This document shows positions 16,900-26,095 of a stretch of 64,000 bases of DNA, piece by piece. Below the pieces are notes generated by a model. That model saw only the letters and a program-made list of their open reading frames with translations. It made no database searches and was not told where the DNA came from. Location: NCBI RefSeq assembly GCF_021887715.1, contig NZ_JAIQXX010000002.1, positions 1 through 64,000 of the forward strand. The letters are read 5' to 3'. The translations under genes were made by a program, and so were the position numbers. The stretch comes from Winogradskyella immobilis (GTDB lineage: Bacteria; Bacteroidota; Bacteroidia; Flavobacteriales; Flavobacteriaceae). Numbering within the stretch: the stretch's first letter is position 1; the number at the start of each line of letters is the position of its first letter.

Positions 16900-18644
16900 T
16901 ATTTTTCTGTTTCTCCTTCCTTATCTTCTCGCTGAACTTCTTCTTCATCAGGTTTTAGCTCTATGGAATCTATAATACGCTGAACCATTTCATCTGCGTA
17001 TTTATCATCTCGTCCCCACGTTATTATAATTTCTTGAACTATGCTGCCTACCGTAAATTGAAACATTGCATATTCTGCTGTTATCTTTTTATCGCTCTCA
17101 GGGATATTAACATTAAATGAGCCACTAGTCTTTAAACCTTCAGCAGCATTTGGTGTAATAAACTGTTCTCTGTTTACTAAAATATCACTAAAACCAGCTT
17201 GTTCTAAAAGACCTATGCTAGATTCTGAATACTTTATTAAATCTATTCTGTTAGCATCCTTATTGTCTTCTGAAGTTGCAATACTTGGTGGTATAGCCTT
17301 AAAGTTTAGTGAGTTTATAGAAATACTAAATAGGTCTAATAACGTACCATACTTAAACTCTGTTTTAGACAATTGTTTCTTAACCTCTTCTGGCAATTCA
17401 GTTTCTTGGCGTTTAAGTACTTTTGGTGTAGAAATATAAACTGGTGGAAAGCCATAAGCACTATTTACCCAATCTCCTTCTAAAAGTGTTTTACTCTCAT
17501 GACCAATAATGGTATCTTTAACATATCCAAAACCGTATTTAATTCCAAAACCAACAAAAGTGGCTATAAGTAAGAAGACTGAAATAGCAGCTGTAAGTAT
17601 TATTTTTCTAGTTTTCTTTTTGCGTTCTTGTTCCTCTTTATATTGAGCGTCTAACAATTTCTCTTCTTCAGATGGTTCTGGCAAAACAACTTTTACAGCA
17701 TCAATTTCTTTATCTACTGTAGCCTTATCCATTTCTGCTAAAACAGTATCTGGTGCAGATTTTGCAAATTTCACTAAATCGGCACGTTTAAGAATACTTT
17801 CAATATTTTTAATAGTATCACTTTCTATGGCCAATTGATTTCCTGCTCTAATTAAATTTAGGCGTTCTATTAACTCATCTGTTGTGCTCTCCATTGCACG
17901 ATCATAAACTTTTTCATCGAGGTACTTACGGATAATAAACGTTAACTCTGAGTAGTATTCTTTTAATTCTGATCGGATAAGATATTGACTTTCATCTAAT
18001 TTTTTCAATGCTAATTTTGCGCGATCATAAGGTGGTAGTAATGCTATTTCTTCTTCTTCGGTTAATGGTTTTTTACGCCAAATAAACCAATACAATAAAA
18101 ATGCAATTGCAGCTACAATAGCTAATATTAATAGAAAATACAACCACCATTTACTACTGCTTTTTTCAACTTGTATAATGGGCTTTATATCGTATAATTT
18201 CTGTTTAGTGGTGTCAATCTCAACAGTATTAACATCTATACGTAAAGAGTCAGTAAAAAAAGATTTTTCTCCAATTACAACTTTCTGTTTTGGGATATAA
18301 TATGAGCCAGAATCGAATTGGGTGAGTTTATATTCTCTAAGCAAATGAAAACGTGATTCTTTTTTAGTAGTATCTGTTTCAAAAGCTTCTACAACTTCTA
18401 ACGGAGAAAAGGTTTGTCCTTCTGGAAATACAACTAATGCTGTTGAATCCGTATCTACTTTTATTTTATAAGAAATCTGCTCTCCAATTCTGATTTTTGT
18501 AGTATCAACTTCTGTAGTGACTTGACTGAAAGAAAACAAAGAAAAGAGAAGAAAGAAACAAGAAAAAACGACGAAAGGCCTTTGATGAAAAGTCAAGGTT
18601 TTTACCGATTTAATATTTAATATTCGTGATTTGTAATTCATCAT
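16899..18644 (-). CDS. BatD-like membrane protein of the MoxR/Bat operon
   Basis: 581 residues. N-terminal signal (FVVFSCFFLLFSLFSFSQ), a beta domain to about 160, a membrane segment (WWLYFLLILAIVAAIAFLLYWF, about 165-186), a helical cytosolic region with DUF4381-like features (RSELKEYYSELTFIIRKYLDE) to about 345, a second membrane segment (IILTAAISVFLLIATFVGFG) and a C-terminal domain of about 200 residues. Standing between DUF58 and batA it occupies the place of the BatD-like protein in related operons. It may link the MoxR/DUF58 pair with BatA. Confidence 0.8.
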   Translation of the reverse strand: MMNYKSRILNIKSVKTLTFHQRPFVVFSCFFLLFSLFSFSQVTTEVDTTKIRIGEQISYKIKVDTDSTALVVFPEGQTFSPLEVVEAFETDTTKKESRFHLLREYKLTQFDSGSYYIPKQKVVIGEKSFFTDSLRIDVNTVEIDTTKQKLYDIKPIIQVEKSSSKWWLYFLLILAIVAAIAFLLYWFIWRKKPLTEEEEIALLPPYDRAKLALKKLDESQYLIRSELKEYYSELTFIIRKYLDEKVYDRAMESTTDELIERLNLIRAGNQLAIESDTIKNIESILKRADLVKFAKSAPDTVLAEMDKATVDKEIDAVKVVLPEPSEEEKLLDAQYKEEQERKKKTRKIILTAAISVFLLIATFVGFGIKYGFGYVKDTIIGHESKTLLEGDWVNSAYGFPPVYISTPKVLKRQETELPEEVKKQLSKTEFKYGTLLDLFSISINSLNFKAIPPSIATSEDNKDANRIDLIKYSESSIGLLEQAGFSDILVNREQFITPNAAEGLKTSGSFNVNIPESDKKITAEYAMFQFTVGSIVQEIIITWGRDDKYADEMVQRIIDSIELKPDEEEVQREDKEGETEK

Positions 18645-18649
18645 TCGTT

Positions 18650-19516
18650 TTATCCTCTCCGTTTAAAATAACCCAACAACTTTTTTACATAGCTTTCATC
18701 TACTCGACAATCTATAGTGCCCGAACCCGATTTAGTAAATGTATCTTTAAAATAATCTACTTTTTCATGGTAAAATCTACTGTAGTTTTGTCGCACTTTT
18801 TTTGAGGCCGTATTAACCATTAATAGTTCCCCAGATTCTTCATCTTGCATTTGCACCATTCCTAAATTAGGAATAGCTTCTTCATGTTTATCATAAATTC
18901 TAATCCCCGTAATATCGTGTCTTCCTGCAGCTATTTTTAAAGTTTGCTTATAATCGTCAGCAATAAAATCTGAAAGCACAAAAACAATGGCTTTCTTTTT
19001 CATTACATTAGATAAAAATTTAAATGCTTCAGAAATATTAGTGTTTTTACTTTTAGGTTTAAACTCTAGTAATTCGCGGATAATACGTAATACATGTGAG
19101 CGGCCTTTCTTTGGTGGAATATAAAGTTCTACTTCTTCAGAAAATAAAATCAATCCTATTTTATCATTATTTTGAGTCGCTGAAAATGCTAATGTTGCTG
19201 CAATTTCAGTTACAATTTCGTCTTTAAATTGATTTTGCGTACCAAATAGTTTACTCCCTGAAACATCTGCCATTAACATCATGGTAAGCTCACGCTCTTC
19301 TTCAAATACTTTTACAAAAGGCTCGTTATAACGTGCCGTTACATTCCAATCGATATTTCTAACATCATCTCCAAATTGGTATTGACGCACTTCAGAAAAA
19401 GTCATACCACGACCTTTAAAGGTTGAATGGTATTCACCTCCAAATATATGATCAGACAAACGACGTGTCTTAATCTCTATTTTTCGTACTTTTTTAAGAA
19501 GTTCTTTGGTATCCAT
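18650..19516 (-). CDS. DUF58 domain protein
   Basis: 288 residues. The N-terminus has the DUF58 signature GEYHSTFKGRGMTFSEVRQYQFGDDVRNIDWNVTAR, here spread over residues 27-63. The rest resembles a VWA fold without a full metal site (MLMADVSGS). It is the usual partner of MoxR AAA proteins and lies 96 bases after moxR. No membrane segment. Likely a cytosolic factor of the Bat complex. Confidence 0.92.
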   Translation of the reverse strand: MDTKELLKKVRKIEIKTRRLSDHIFGGEYHSTFKGRGMTFSEVRQYQFGDDVRNIDWNVTARYNEPFVKVFEEERELTMMLMADVSGSKLFGTQNQFKDEIVTEIAATLAFSATQNNDKIGLILFSEEVELYIPPKKGRSHVLRIIRELLEFKPKSKNTNISEAFKFLSNVMKKKAIVFVLSDFIADDYKQTLKIAAGRHDITGIRIYDKHEEAIPNLGMVQMQDEESGELLMVNTASKKVRQNYSRFYHEKVDYFKDTFTKSGSGTIDCRVDESYVKKLLGYFKRRG

Positions 19517-19612
19517 TGTTTTAGTAAACAGTTTACAGTCTCAGTTTTCGGTAACTAAATATTCATCGTAGTATGGCAATCTGCATACTGCGACTGAATA
19601 CTGCTAACTAGT

Positions 19613-20614
19613 TTATGGTACTTCGATTTGATTTACAATTTTATTGATAATGTCTTCTGAAGTCACATTCTCAGCTTCGGCTTCATAAGTAATGCCTATT
19701 CTGTGGCGTAAAACATCATAAACTACTGCTCTAACATCTTCAGGAATGACATAACCTCTGCGTTTTATAAATGCATAACATTTTGCTGCTGTGGCTAAAT
19801 TAATACTACCACGTGGTGATGCACCAAAAGAAATTAAAGGTTTTAAATCCCCTAGTCCATATTTTTCAGGATAACGAGTAGCAAAAATGATATCTAAAAT
19901 ATATTTCTCAATTTTTTCATCCATATAAACCTCACGAACAACTTTCTGAGCAGATAAAATTTGATCTACTGAAACTACTGGGTTTACTTTATCGAAAGCC
20001 CCTTTAAGATTTGCTCTTACAATTTGCTGTTCATCATTAATATTTGGATAATCTATAACCGTTTTTAACATAAATCGATCCACTTGCGCTTCAGGCAACG
20101 GATAAGTTCCTTCTTGTTCTACAGGATTTTGAGTTGCCATTACTAAAAATGGCTTATCTAACACAAAGGTTTCATCACCAATAGTAACTTGTTTCTCTTG
20201 CATGGCTTCTAACAAAGCTGACTGCACTTTTGCTGGTGCTCTATTGATCTCATCTGCTAATACAAAATTGGCAAAGATTGGTCCTTTTTTTATGGTGAAA
20301 TCATTCTCTTTAATATTGTAAATCATTGTACCTACAACATCCGCTGGTAGTAAATCTGGTGTAAACTGAATTCTACTAAAACTGCCTGATACTGCCTGAG
20401 ACAGTGTGTTAATCGCTAAAGTTTTTGCTAAACCTGGCACACCTTCTAATAAAATATGACCTTGTCCTAAGAGCCCTATAAGCAAACGTTCTACCATATG
20501 TTTTTGGCCGACGATTACTTTGTTCATTTCAAAGGTTAATAAATCGATAAATGCACTTTCTTTTTCTATCTTTTCGTTAATTGATTTAATATCAATTGTA
20601 CTCGTTTCTTCCAT
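19613..20614 (-). CDS. moxR: MoxR family AAA+ ATPase
   Basis: 333 residues. Walker A GVPGLAKT (about 60-67), Walker B VLADEIN followed by RAPAKVQSALLEAMQE, and an arginine-rich sensor region. The fold is that of MoxR chaperone-type AAA+ ATPases that act on VWA domain partners. First gene of the Bat operon with a -10 element 55 bases upstream. The 96 bases between it and DUF58 hold short imperfect direct and inverted repeats but no gene. Confidence 0.95.
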   Translation of the reverse strand: MEETSTIDIKSINEKIEKESAFIDLLTFEMNKVIVGQKHMVERLLIGLLGQGHILLEGVPGLAKTLAINTLSQAVSGSFSRIQFTPDLLPADVVGTMIYNIKENDFTIKKGPIFANFVLADEINRAPAKVQSALLEAMQEKQVTIGDETFVLDKPFLVMATQNPVEQEGTYPLPEAQVDRFMLKTVIDYPNINDEQQIVRANLKGAFDKVNPVVSVDQILSAQKVVREVYMDEKIEKYILDIIFATRYPEKYGLGDLKPLISFGASPRGSINLATAAKCYAFIKRRGYVIPEDVRAVVYDVLRHRIGITYEAEAENVTSEDIINKIVNQIEVP

Positions 20615-20669
20615 TTAATTCAGTATTTATAGCGAATATTTTTTAAATAATTTCAGTTTTGCAAATTCT

Positions 20670-20677
20670 CAAAATTA
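20670..20677 (-). promoter_or_regulatory. possible -10 element for the moxR/Bat operon
   Basis: Minus-strand TAATTTTG fits TAnnTTTG; no TTG -35 at the right distance, so weak support. Confidence 0.35.
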
Positions 20678-20817
20678 TTCTGTTTTTGCTGTTAATAATT
20701 GGTTAAAAAATAAAGGACTGTTTTCTAAAATTTAAGAACTTAAAATTAAGTGATAATCTTAAATTAATTCGTCTTATTTAAATATTTTTACATACCAAAC
20801 ATAAAAATCAATTTCGC

Positions 20818-21684
20818 ATGTCAAAATATTCAAAAATCATTAGTGGAACAATGGCATGGGGACAATGGGGAAAACAACTTTCTAATAGTGAAATGGTTGA
20901 CTTAATGAATCATTGTTTGTCTACTGGGATTACAACATTTGACCATGCAGATATCTATGGAGCTTACACCACAGAGGCAGAGTTTGGTAATGCTTTTAAA
21001 ACTTCTGGAATTAAGCGCGATTCGGTACAATTCATTTCTAAGTGCGGCATTCAACACCTAGCCGATAACAGAAATAATAAAGTAAAACATTACAATTATA
21101 GTAAAGATTATATTATTTGGTCGGTTGAAACTTCGCTTAAAAATTTACAAACGGAATATTTAGATTTACTTTTATTGCACAGACCAAGTCCATTAATGCA
21201 TCCTGGCGAAATTGCCGAAGCTATTACTCTTCTAAAAAAAGACGGAAAGATTAAAGATTTTGGTGTCTCAAATTTTACATCTTCGCAAATGGATATGATT
21301 GGTTTGAGAATAGACATTGATGTTAACCAAATAGAATTTTCTTTAACGCAACACCAAGCTATGCATGATGGTACTTTAGATTATATGGTAACTAACGGCA
21401 TTCAATCTATGGCTTGGTCTCCTTTGGGTTCTGTTTTTAAAGTTGACAATGAACAAACACGACGTATACACAAACAACTTGGGCAATTGGCTAAAAAATA
21501 TAATGCTACAGAAGATCAATTATTATTAGCCTGGTTATTAAAACATCCTTCTGGTATTACTCCTGTTGTTGGCACAACAAATAAAGCACGTTTAACTCAA
21601 GCTATAAATGCTACAGTAATAGATTTAGATCTTGAAGATTGGTTTTTAATATTAGTAGCTGCTCAAGGCCATAAAGTGCCTTAG
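20818..21684 (+). CDS. aldo/keto reductase
   Basis: 288 residues, NAD(P)H-dependent carbonyl reductase fold, cytosolic. The catalytic tetrad is visible: Asp42 and Tyr47 in FDHADIYG, Lys75 in ISKCG and His121 in LLLHRPSP. The signature KDGKIKDFGVSNF follows. Closest in memory to the YdhF group of oxidoreductases. Physiological substrate unknown. Alone in its transcript; a REP-like element follows the stop. Confidence 0.92.
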   Translation: MSKYSKIISGTMAWGQWGKQLSNSEMVDLMNHCLSTGITTFDHADIYGAYTTEAEFGNAFKTSGIKRDSVQFISKCGIQHLADNRNNKVKHYNYSKDYIIWSVETSLKNLQTEYLDLLLLHRPSPLMHPGEIAEAITLLKKDGKIKDFGVSNFTSSQMDMIGLRIDIDVNQIEFSLTQHQAMHDGTLDYMVTNGIQSMAWSPLGSVFKVDNEQTRRIHKQLGQLAKKYNATEDQLLLAWLLKHPSGITPVVGTTNKARLTQAINATVIDLDLEDWFLILVAAQGHKVP

Positions 21685-21691
21685 TGTTAGG

Positions 21692-21715
21692 CACTTCGAC
21701 AAGCTCAGTGTGACA
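21692..21715 (+). repeat. REP-like element
   Basis: CACTTCGACAAGCTCAGTGTGACA type, an imperfect palindrome (CACT/AGTG arms) of a kind dispersed in flavobacterial intergenic regions. Directly downstream of the aldo/keto reductase. Confidence 0.5.
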
Positions 21716-21812
21716 TGTTAGGTGTTAGGGAAATTACAAATTCGAAACAAATTGAACTAAAAATTAAATCATAAATATTAATTCAAAAACCTTGTATAAA
21801 TAGGAAATATAT

Positions 21813-22565
21813 ATGAAAAGAACAGCATTAATTACAGGAGCAACAAGTGGTATTGGACGTGCTACAGCACATCAATTTGCTAAACATGGTATTAACCTTA
21901 TTCTATGTGGTAGACGACAACAACGTTTAGACAGTATACAAAATGCGCTTTCTAGAGAAACCGATATCCACACTCTTAATTTTGATGTTAGAGATAGAGA
22001 AGCCACTTTAAAAGCGATTGCTTCTATTCCTTCAGAATTTAAAAATATTGATATTCTTATTAATAATGCTGGCAATGCTCATGGTTTGGATCCGATAGAA
22101 ACTGGTAATTTAGATGATTGGGATGCCATGATAGACATTAATGTTAAAGGATTACTCTATGTGAGTAAAGCTATAATTCCCGGAATGACTAAGCGTAAAT
22201 CTGGCCATATTATTAATATTGGTTCATCCGCCGGCAAAGAAGTATATCCAAAAGGGAATGTATATTGCGGAAGCAAGCATGCGGTTTTAGCAATTACTGA
22301 AGGTATGCGAGTAGATTTAAATCCTTACGGTATTAAAGTGAGTGCTATAAATCCTGGTTTGGTAGAAACAGAATTTTCTGAAGTGCGTTTTAAAGGAGAT
22401 CCTATCGCGGATAATGTATACAAAGGCTACAAAGCATTACAAGCCGAAGATGTTGCTGAAGTTATTCATTTTGCAGTAACACGACCAGCACATGTAAATA
22501 TTGCTGATGTTTTAATGTTTTGTACCGCTCAAGCGAGTTCAACTATAGTTAAGAAAGAATTATAA
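21813..22565 (+). CDS. short-chain dehydrogenase/reductase
   Basis: 250 residues. Rossmann motif TGATSGIG (8-15), NNAG (84-87), catalytic Ser138/139 and YxxxK (Tyr151, Lys155). Classical SDR, NADP-preferring by the basic GRRQQR loop (33-38). Resembles the YdfG/serine 3-dehydrogenase group acting on 3-hydroxy acids, but the substrate cannot be set from sequence. Cytosolic. A REP-like hairpin lies between it and the next gene. Confidence 0.92.
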   Translation: MKRTALITGATSGIGRATAHQFAKHGINLILCGRRQQRLDSIQNALSRETDIHTLNFDVRDREATLKAIASIPSEFKNIDILINNAGNAHGLDPIETGNLDDWDAMIDINVKGLLYVSKAIIPGMTKRKSGHIINIGSSAGKEVYPKGNVYCGSKHAVLAITEGMRVDLNPYGIKVSAINPGLVETEFSEVRFKGDPIADNVYKGYKALQAEDVAEVIHFAVTRPAHVNIADVLMFCTAQASSTIVKKEL

Positions 22566-22572
22566 ACGTGAG

Positions 22573-22592
22573 ATTCCTGCCAAGGCAGGAAT
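22573..22592 (+). repeat. REP-like hairpin
   Basis: ATTCCTGCC-AA-GGCAGGAAT, a perfect inverted repeat, seven bases before the ATG of the next gene. A type seen dispersed in flavobacterial genomes. Its position could affect translation of the downstream gene. Confidence 0.6.
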
Positions 22593-22598
22593 GACAAT

Positions 22599-23732
22599 AT
22601 GATTAACAAGCGTCTTCTTATTAAAAATTTACTCGCTCATAATGACGAGAACAGCTTTTATGATAAAAAAAGAAAGATAGATATTAGTCATAAAGAAGGT
22701 AAGGCCAAATTTTTAAAACATATTTGTGCACTTTCTAATAGCAATCCTAAAAATAATTCTTATATCGTTATTGGTGTTGAAGATGCAGATAACAATATTA
22801 TAGGAGTCGATTTCTTTGACGATAGTAAAATCCAAAATCTCATTAATGCATATCTAGTAAACCCACCTATAGTTCAGTACGAGAATATCCCTTTTTCACA
22901 TTTACCTGATGATAAAGTAGTTGGTTTGGTGACTATAAGGGCGATAGACGACATCACATCTTTAAGAAAAAACATTTGGAAATATTACGGAGGCTCTGTC
23001 TTTTTTAGAGATGGTAGCATGAGTATGCCTAAAGTGTTTGATATTGAAATTAAAGATGTTAATTCTAAAATTGTATCTGCTATTGAAAACCATGCTAAAA
23101 ACAACATTGAATTAACACTTGATGCTGTTTTTAACTTTATGAAAAAGCGTAAAGATTACGATCCTAAATACGAAGTTTTCAACGAATACTTTGTGCTCTG
23201 TTGGGCAGGTCTTAAAAAAGAAGTTAAAGATGAAATTTTTTATTCTAGGGTTGATATAGAAATGATTAATGAACAAAAACGATTATTCTATTCCGCGCTA
23301 GACGAAGTTTCAATTTCTTATACCAACAATGCCTTTAAAATTATTGAATACGTTAGACTTGGTTTTCATAATACATTTAAATATTACCCATTAGAAGAAA
23401 CTGTAATTAAATTCGACACAAATGTCAATTATACTATTGATACCAACCTTATTTTTAAACCGCCTCAGTTTGATAAAAAAATATTACATCATATCTACAA
23501 TGCTAATAATGCCATTTTAGAAAAATTAGAAAAAGGATTGACATTAACATTAAATGAAACTGCTGATCTTAAAGATTTACCTGCAACATACCTTATTTGT
23601 TATCTTAATGAATTTGAAGAAGCATTAACAAAACTTAAAACTTCTAAACCGTTATTAAAAGCTTTTAATAATGAGCTTTACACAACCTATAAAGAAACCA
23701 TGCGTATTCTCAGAAAAGTGAAATACAGCTAA
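22599..23732 (+). CDS. AlbA_2 / Schlafen-like protein
   Basis: 377 residues. The N-terminal 150 residues match the AlbA_2 (divergent AAA, Schlafen-like) fold: DISHKEGKAKFLKHICALSNS, SYIVIGVEDADNNIIGVD, and LRKNIWKYYGGSVFFRDGS. The remaining 225 residues are helical and unlike the winged-helix tail of regulators, so the molecular task is unclear. No signal peptide or membrane segment. Family members include RNA- or DNA-binding proteins. Start ATG at 22599 directly after a hairpin. Its own terminator lies at 23862-23883. Confidence 0.7.
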   Translation: MINKRLLIKNLLAHNDENSFYDKKRKIDISHKEGKAKFLKHICALSNSNPKNNSYIVIGVEDADNNIIGVDFFDDSKIQNLINAYLVNPPIVQYENIPFSHLPDDKVVGLVTIRAIDDITSLRKNIWKYYGGSVFFRDGSMSMPKVFDIEIKDVNSKIVSAIENHAKNNIELTLDAVFNFMKKRKDYDPKYEVFNEYFVLCWAGLKKEVKDEIFYSRVDIEMINEQKRLFYSALDEVSISYTNNAFKIIEYVRLGFHNTFKYYPLEETVIKFDTNVNYTIDTNLIFKPPQFDKKILHHIYNANNAILEKLEKGLTLTLNETADLKDLPATYLICYLNEFEEALTKLKTSKPLLKAFNNELYTTYKETMRILRKVKYS

Positions 23733-23861
23733 ATAATAATTTGCTGTTTTATATCCCTAAATACATTTAAAAGGTATTTTATACTTTTTATCTATTTAAG
23801 CTGATTATTAAAATCTTATGTTGTAAATTCGCAATGCTATTAATCATATTTATATATAAAC

Positions 23862-23883
23862 CTCGTTTCAATAATAAAACGAG
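23862..23883 (+). terminator. rho-independent terminator hairpin
   Basis: CTCGTTT / AAACGAG with an eight-base loop followed by TTTT. Lies between two converging genes (23732 end, 23911 end) and may serve both. Confidence 0.6.
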
Positions 23884-23910
23884 TTTTAAATCTCTTTATC
23901 TTATCTAAGT

Positions 23911-25479
23911 TTACAAATCAAACTTTATCCCTTGTGCTAAAGGTAATTGATCAGAATAGTTTATGGTATTTGTTTGTCTACGCATATACACTTTCCAAGC
24001 ATCAGATCCAGACTCACGACCACCACCTGTTTCTTTCTCACCTCCAAAAGCTCCACCAATTTCTGCTCCAGAAGTTCCAATATTAACGTTAGCAATTCCA
24101 CAATCAGAACCAGCGTATGATAAGAATTTTTCTGCTTCTTTCATTTCATTAGTCATAATTGCTGATGATAAGCCTTGAGCTACACCATTTTGTTTAGCAA
24201 TGGCATTTTCAACTTCACCAGAATATTTCATTAAGTATAGAATAGGCGCAAATGTTTCATGCTGTACAATTTCAAAATTATTTTCAGCTTCAATAATTGC
24301 TGGTTTAACGTAGCATCCGGACTCATAACCTTCACCTTCAAGAACTCCGCCTTCAACTAATACATTTCCACCTTCAGCTTTTGCTTTTTCTATAGCAGCT
24401 AAATAAGTATTCACAGCATCATGATCGATTAATGGACCTATATGATTTTTTTCATCTAAAGGATTACCAATCGTTAATTGCCCATAAGCACCAACAATAG
24501 CATCACGTACTTTATCGTAAACCGATTCGTGAATTATCAGTCTTCTTGTAGATGTACAACGTTGTCCACAAGTACCAACAGCACCAAATACAGCACCAGG
24601 AACCACCACTTTTAAATCTGCAGAAGGAGTAATAATAATGGCATTATTGCCTCCTAGCTCTAATAGCGATTTTCCAAAACGTTTAGCAACCGTTGCGCCA
24701 ACAATTCGGCCCATTCTAGTAGAACCTGTAGCCGAAACTAAAGGTATACGAGAATCAGTCGTGATCATTTCACCTACTTTATAATCACCATTGACGATAC
24801 AAGAAATACCTTCTGGACAGTTGTTTTCTTTTAAGATAGCAGCAATAATATTTTGACAAGCTACAGAACATAAAGGAGCTTTTTCAGAAGCTTTCCAAAC
24901 ACATACATCACCACAAATCCAAGCTAAAGCCGTATTCCAAGCCCAAACAGCTACTGGAAAGTTAAAAGCCGAAATAATGCCGACCACACCAATTGGATGC
25001 CATTGCTCTCTCATCACGTGACCAGGACGTTCAGAAGGAATTGTTTGACCGTTTAATTGTCTAGATAATCCAACCGCAAAATCACAGATGTCAATCATTT
25101 CCTGAACCTCACCATAACCTTCTTGCAAAGATTTACCCATTTCGTAAGACACTAATTTACCAAGTGGTCTTTTTAAGTCTCTTAATTTGTTACCAAACTG
25201 ACGCACTATTTCTCCACGTTGTGGTGCTGGCACATCTCTCCAAGATAAAAATGCCTTTGTAGCAGCATCCATTACCTTTTCGTAATCTTCTCTAGTAGTC
25301 GATTTTACTTTACCTATTAGTTGGCCATCTACTGGTGAGTAGCTTTCAATAAGCTCACCATCCCGATAGCTATCGGGAGAAAAATTATTGGATCCCGTTG
25401 AAGTTCCATCATTAATAGCTTTAAGACCTAATTGTTGTAAAACATCTTGTATTCCGAAATCAGCAGCTACTGCTTCCAT
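23911..25479 (-). CDS. aldehyde dehydrogenase, ALDH7 (alpha-aminoadipic semialdehyde dehydrogenase)-like
   Basis: 522 residues. NAD-dependent aldehyde oxidation. Visible: catalytic Cys308 in GQRCTS, Glu275 in LELGGNN, and the Rossmann stretch ATGSTRMGRIV (250-260). The C-terminal EIGGAFGGEKETGGGRESGSD pattern is characteristic of the ALDH7 group that works in lysine and related aldehyde catabolism. Residues 34-40 (SPDSYRD) are encoded by an 18-base palindrome that looks like an inserted repeat; the surrounding sequence GSNNF...GELIESYSPVDG reads as a normal family N-terminus with this segment extra. Transcribed alone. Confidence 0.93.
   Translation of the reverse strand: MEAVAADFGIQDVLQQLGLKAINDGTSTGSNNFSPDSYRDGELIESYSPVDGQLIGKVKSTTREDYEKVMDAATKAFLSWRDVPAPQRGEIVRQFGNKLRDLKRPLGKLVSYEMGKSLQEGYGEVQEMIDICDFAVGLSRQLNGQTIPSERPGHVMREQWHPIGVVGIISAFNFPVAVWAWNTALAWICGDVCVWKASEKAPLCSVACQNIIAAILKENNCPEGISCIVNGDYKVGEMITTDSRIPLVSATGSTRMGRIVGATVAKRFGKSLLELGGNNAIIITPSADLKVVVPGAVFGAVGTCGQRCTSTRRLIIHESVYDKVRDAIVGAYGQLTIGNPLDEKNHIGPLIDHDAVNTYLAAIEKAKAEGGNVLVEGGVLEGEGYESGCYVKPAIIEAENNFEIVQHETFAPILYLMKYSGEVENAIAKQNGVAQGLSSAIMTNEMKEAEKFLSYAGSDCGIANVNIGTSGAEIGGAFGGEKETGGGRESGSDAWKVYMRRQTNTINYSDQLPLAQGIKFDL
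25361..25378 (-). repeat. 18-base perfect palindrome inside the ALDH coding sequence
   Basis: TCCCGATAGCTATCGGGA reads the same on both strands. It is a dispersed repeat type in flavobacteria, normally intergenic; here it encodes part of residues 34-40 in frame, so the gene stays open. Confidence 0.7.
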
Positions 25480-25554
25480 AATATTATAATTTTAGTATCA
25501 TTTAATCTTGCAAAGATACTAATAAATAAAGGTTGTTTAGTTAGAGGTAATGCA

Positions 25555-25839
25555 CTAAGCGACACTTACAATTCTTCCTAGCGGAATTAATGTAGATTCC
25601 TTGAGTATAACATTTTTATCAGTAACTCCCCAGATGGTAGTTTCAACACGTTTAAACCCTTCATTATCTATAAATATAATCTTTACTTTTTCTTGCTCTA
25701 AGTTTCCTAAAGCCATTGCACGTTTAAGTTTATTACAACGCTCTTTGCGTTTAGCTATAGAACTTAATAATTCTTCTTTTGGGAATTGTAACGATTTTAT
25801 ACTCTCCTTATTTACGGTTTCTATTCTTACACATTTCAT
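25555..25839 (-). CDS. small conserved protein of unknown function
   Basis: 94 residues, basic N-terminal half (SIAKRKERCNKLKRAMALGN) and a C-terminal beta segment (KVKIIFIDNEGFKRVETTIWGVTDKNVILKESTLIPLGRIVSV) typical of a small beta-barrel that may bind nucleic acid or protein. No signal peptide, no membrane segment. Known to me only as a conserved Flavobacteria protein. Ends 75 bases upstream of the ALDH start, same strand. Confidence 0.7.
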   Translation of the reverse strand: MKCVRIETVNKESIKSLQFPKEELLSSIAKRKERCNKLKRAMALGNLEQEKVKIIFIDNEGFKRVETTIWGVTDKNVILKESTLIPLGRIVSVA

Positions 25840-26095
25840 AATCTTTCTCTTTTAATTAATATATTAATTCAGTAGAATTTTACTTTAGAAAATTACACGT
25901 CAAACCTCATTTTAACTAAATTTAATACATCTTTTAACAATTAATCATTAAATTATTCTCAGAGATTATAGCTTTTATCAAGAAATTATGAGATTAGTAA
26001 TACGATTATCAATTAACGCAATATTATAATTATCAAGCTATTGCAATATTCAGTTTTTATCATGATCTTTAAACCTAACTAATCAAGCTCACTTT

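Noticed and set aside
19517-19612. Repeated-looking bases between moxR and the DUF58 gene as a regulatory element
   Set aside because: Short imperfect similarities only; no defined hairpin or -10 element, so not listed.
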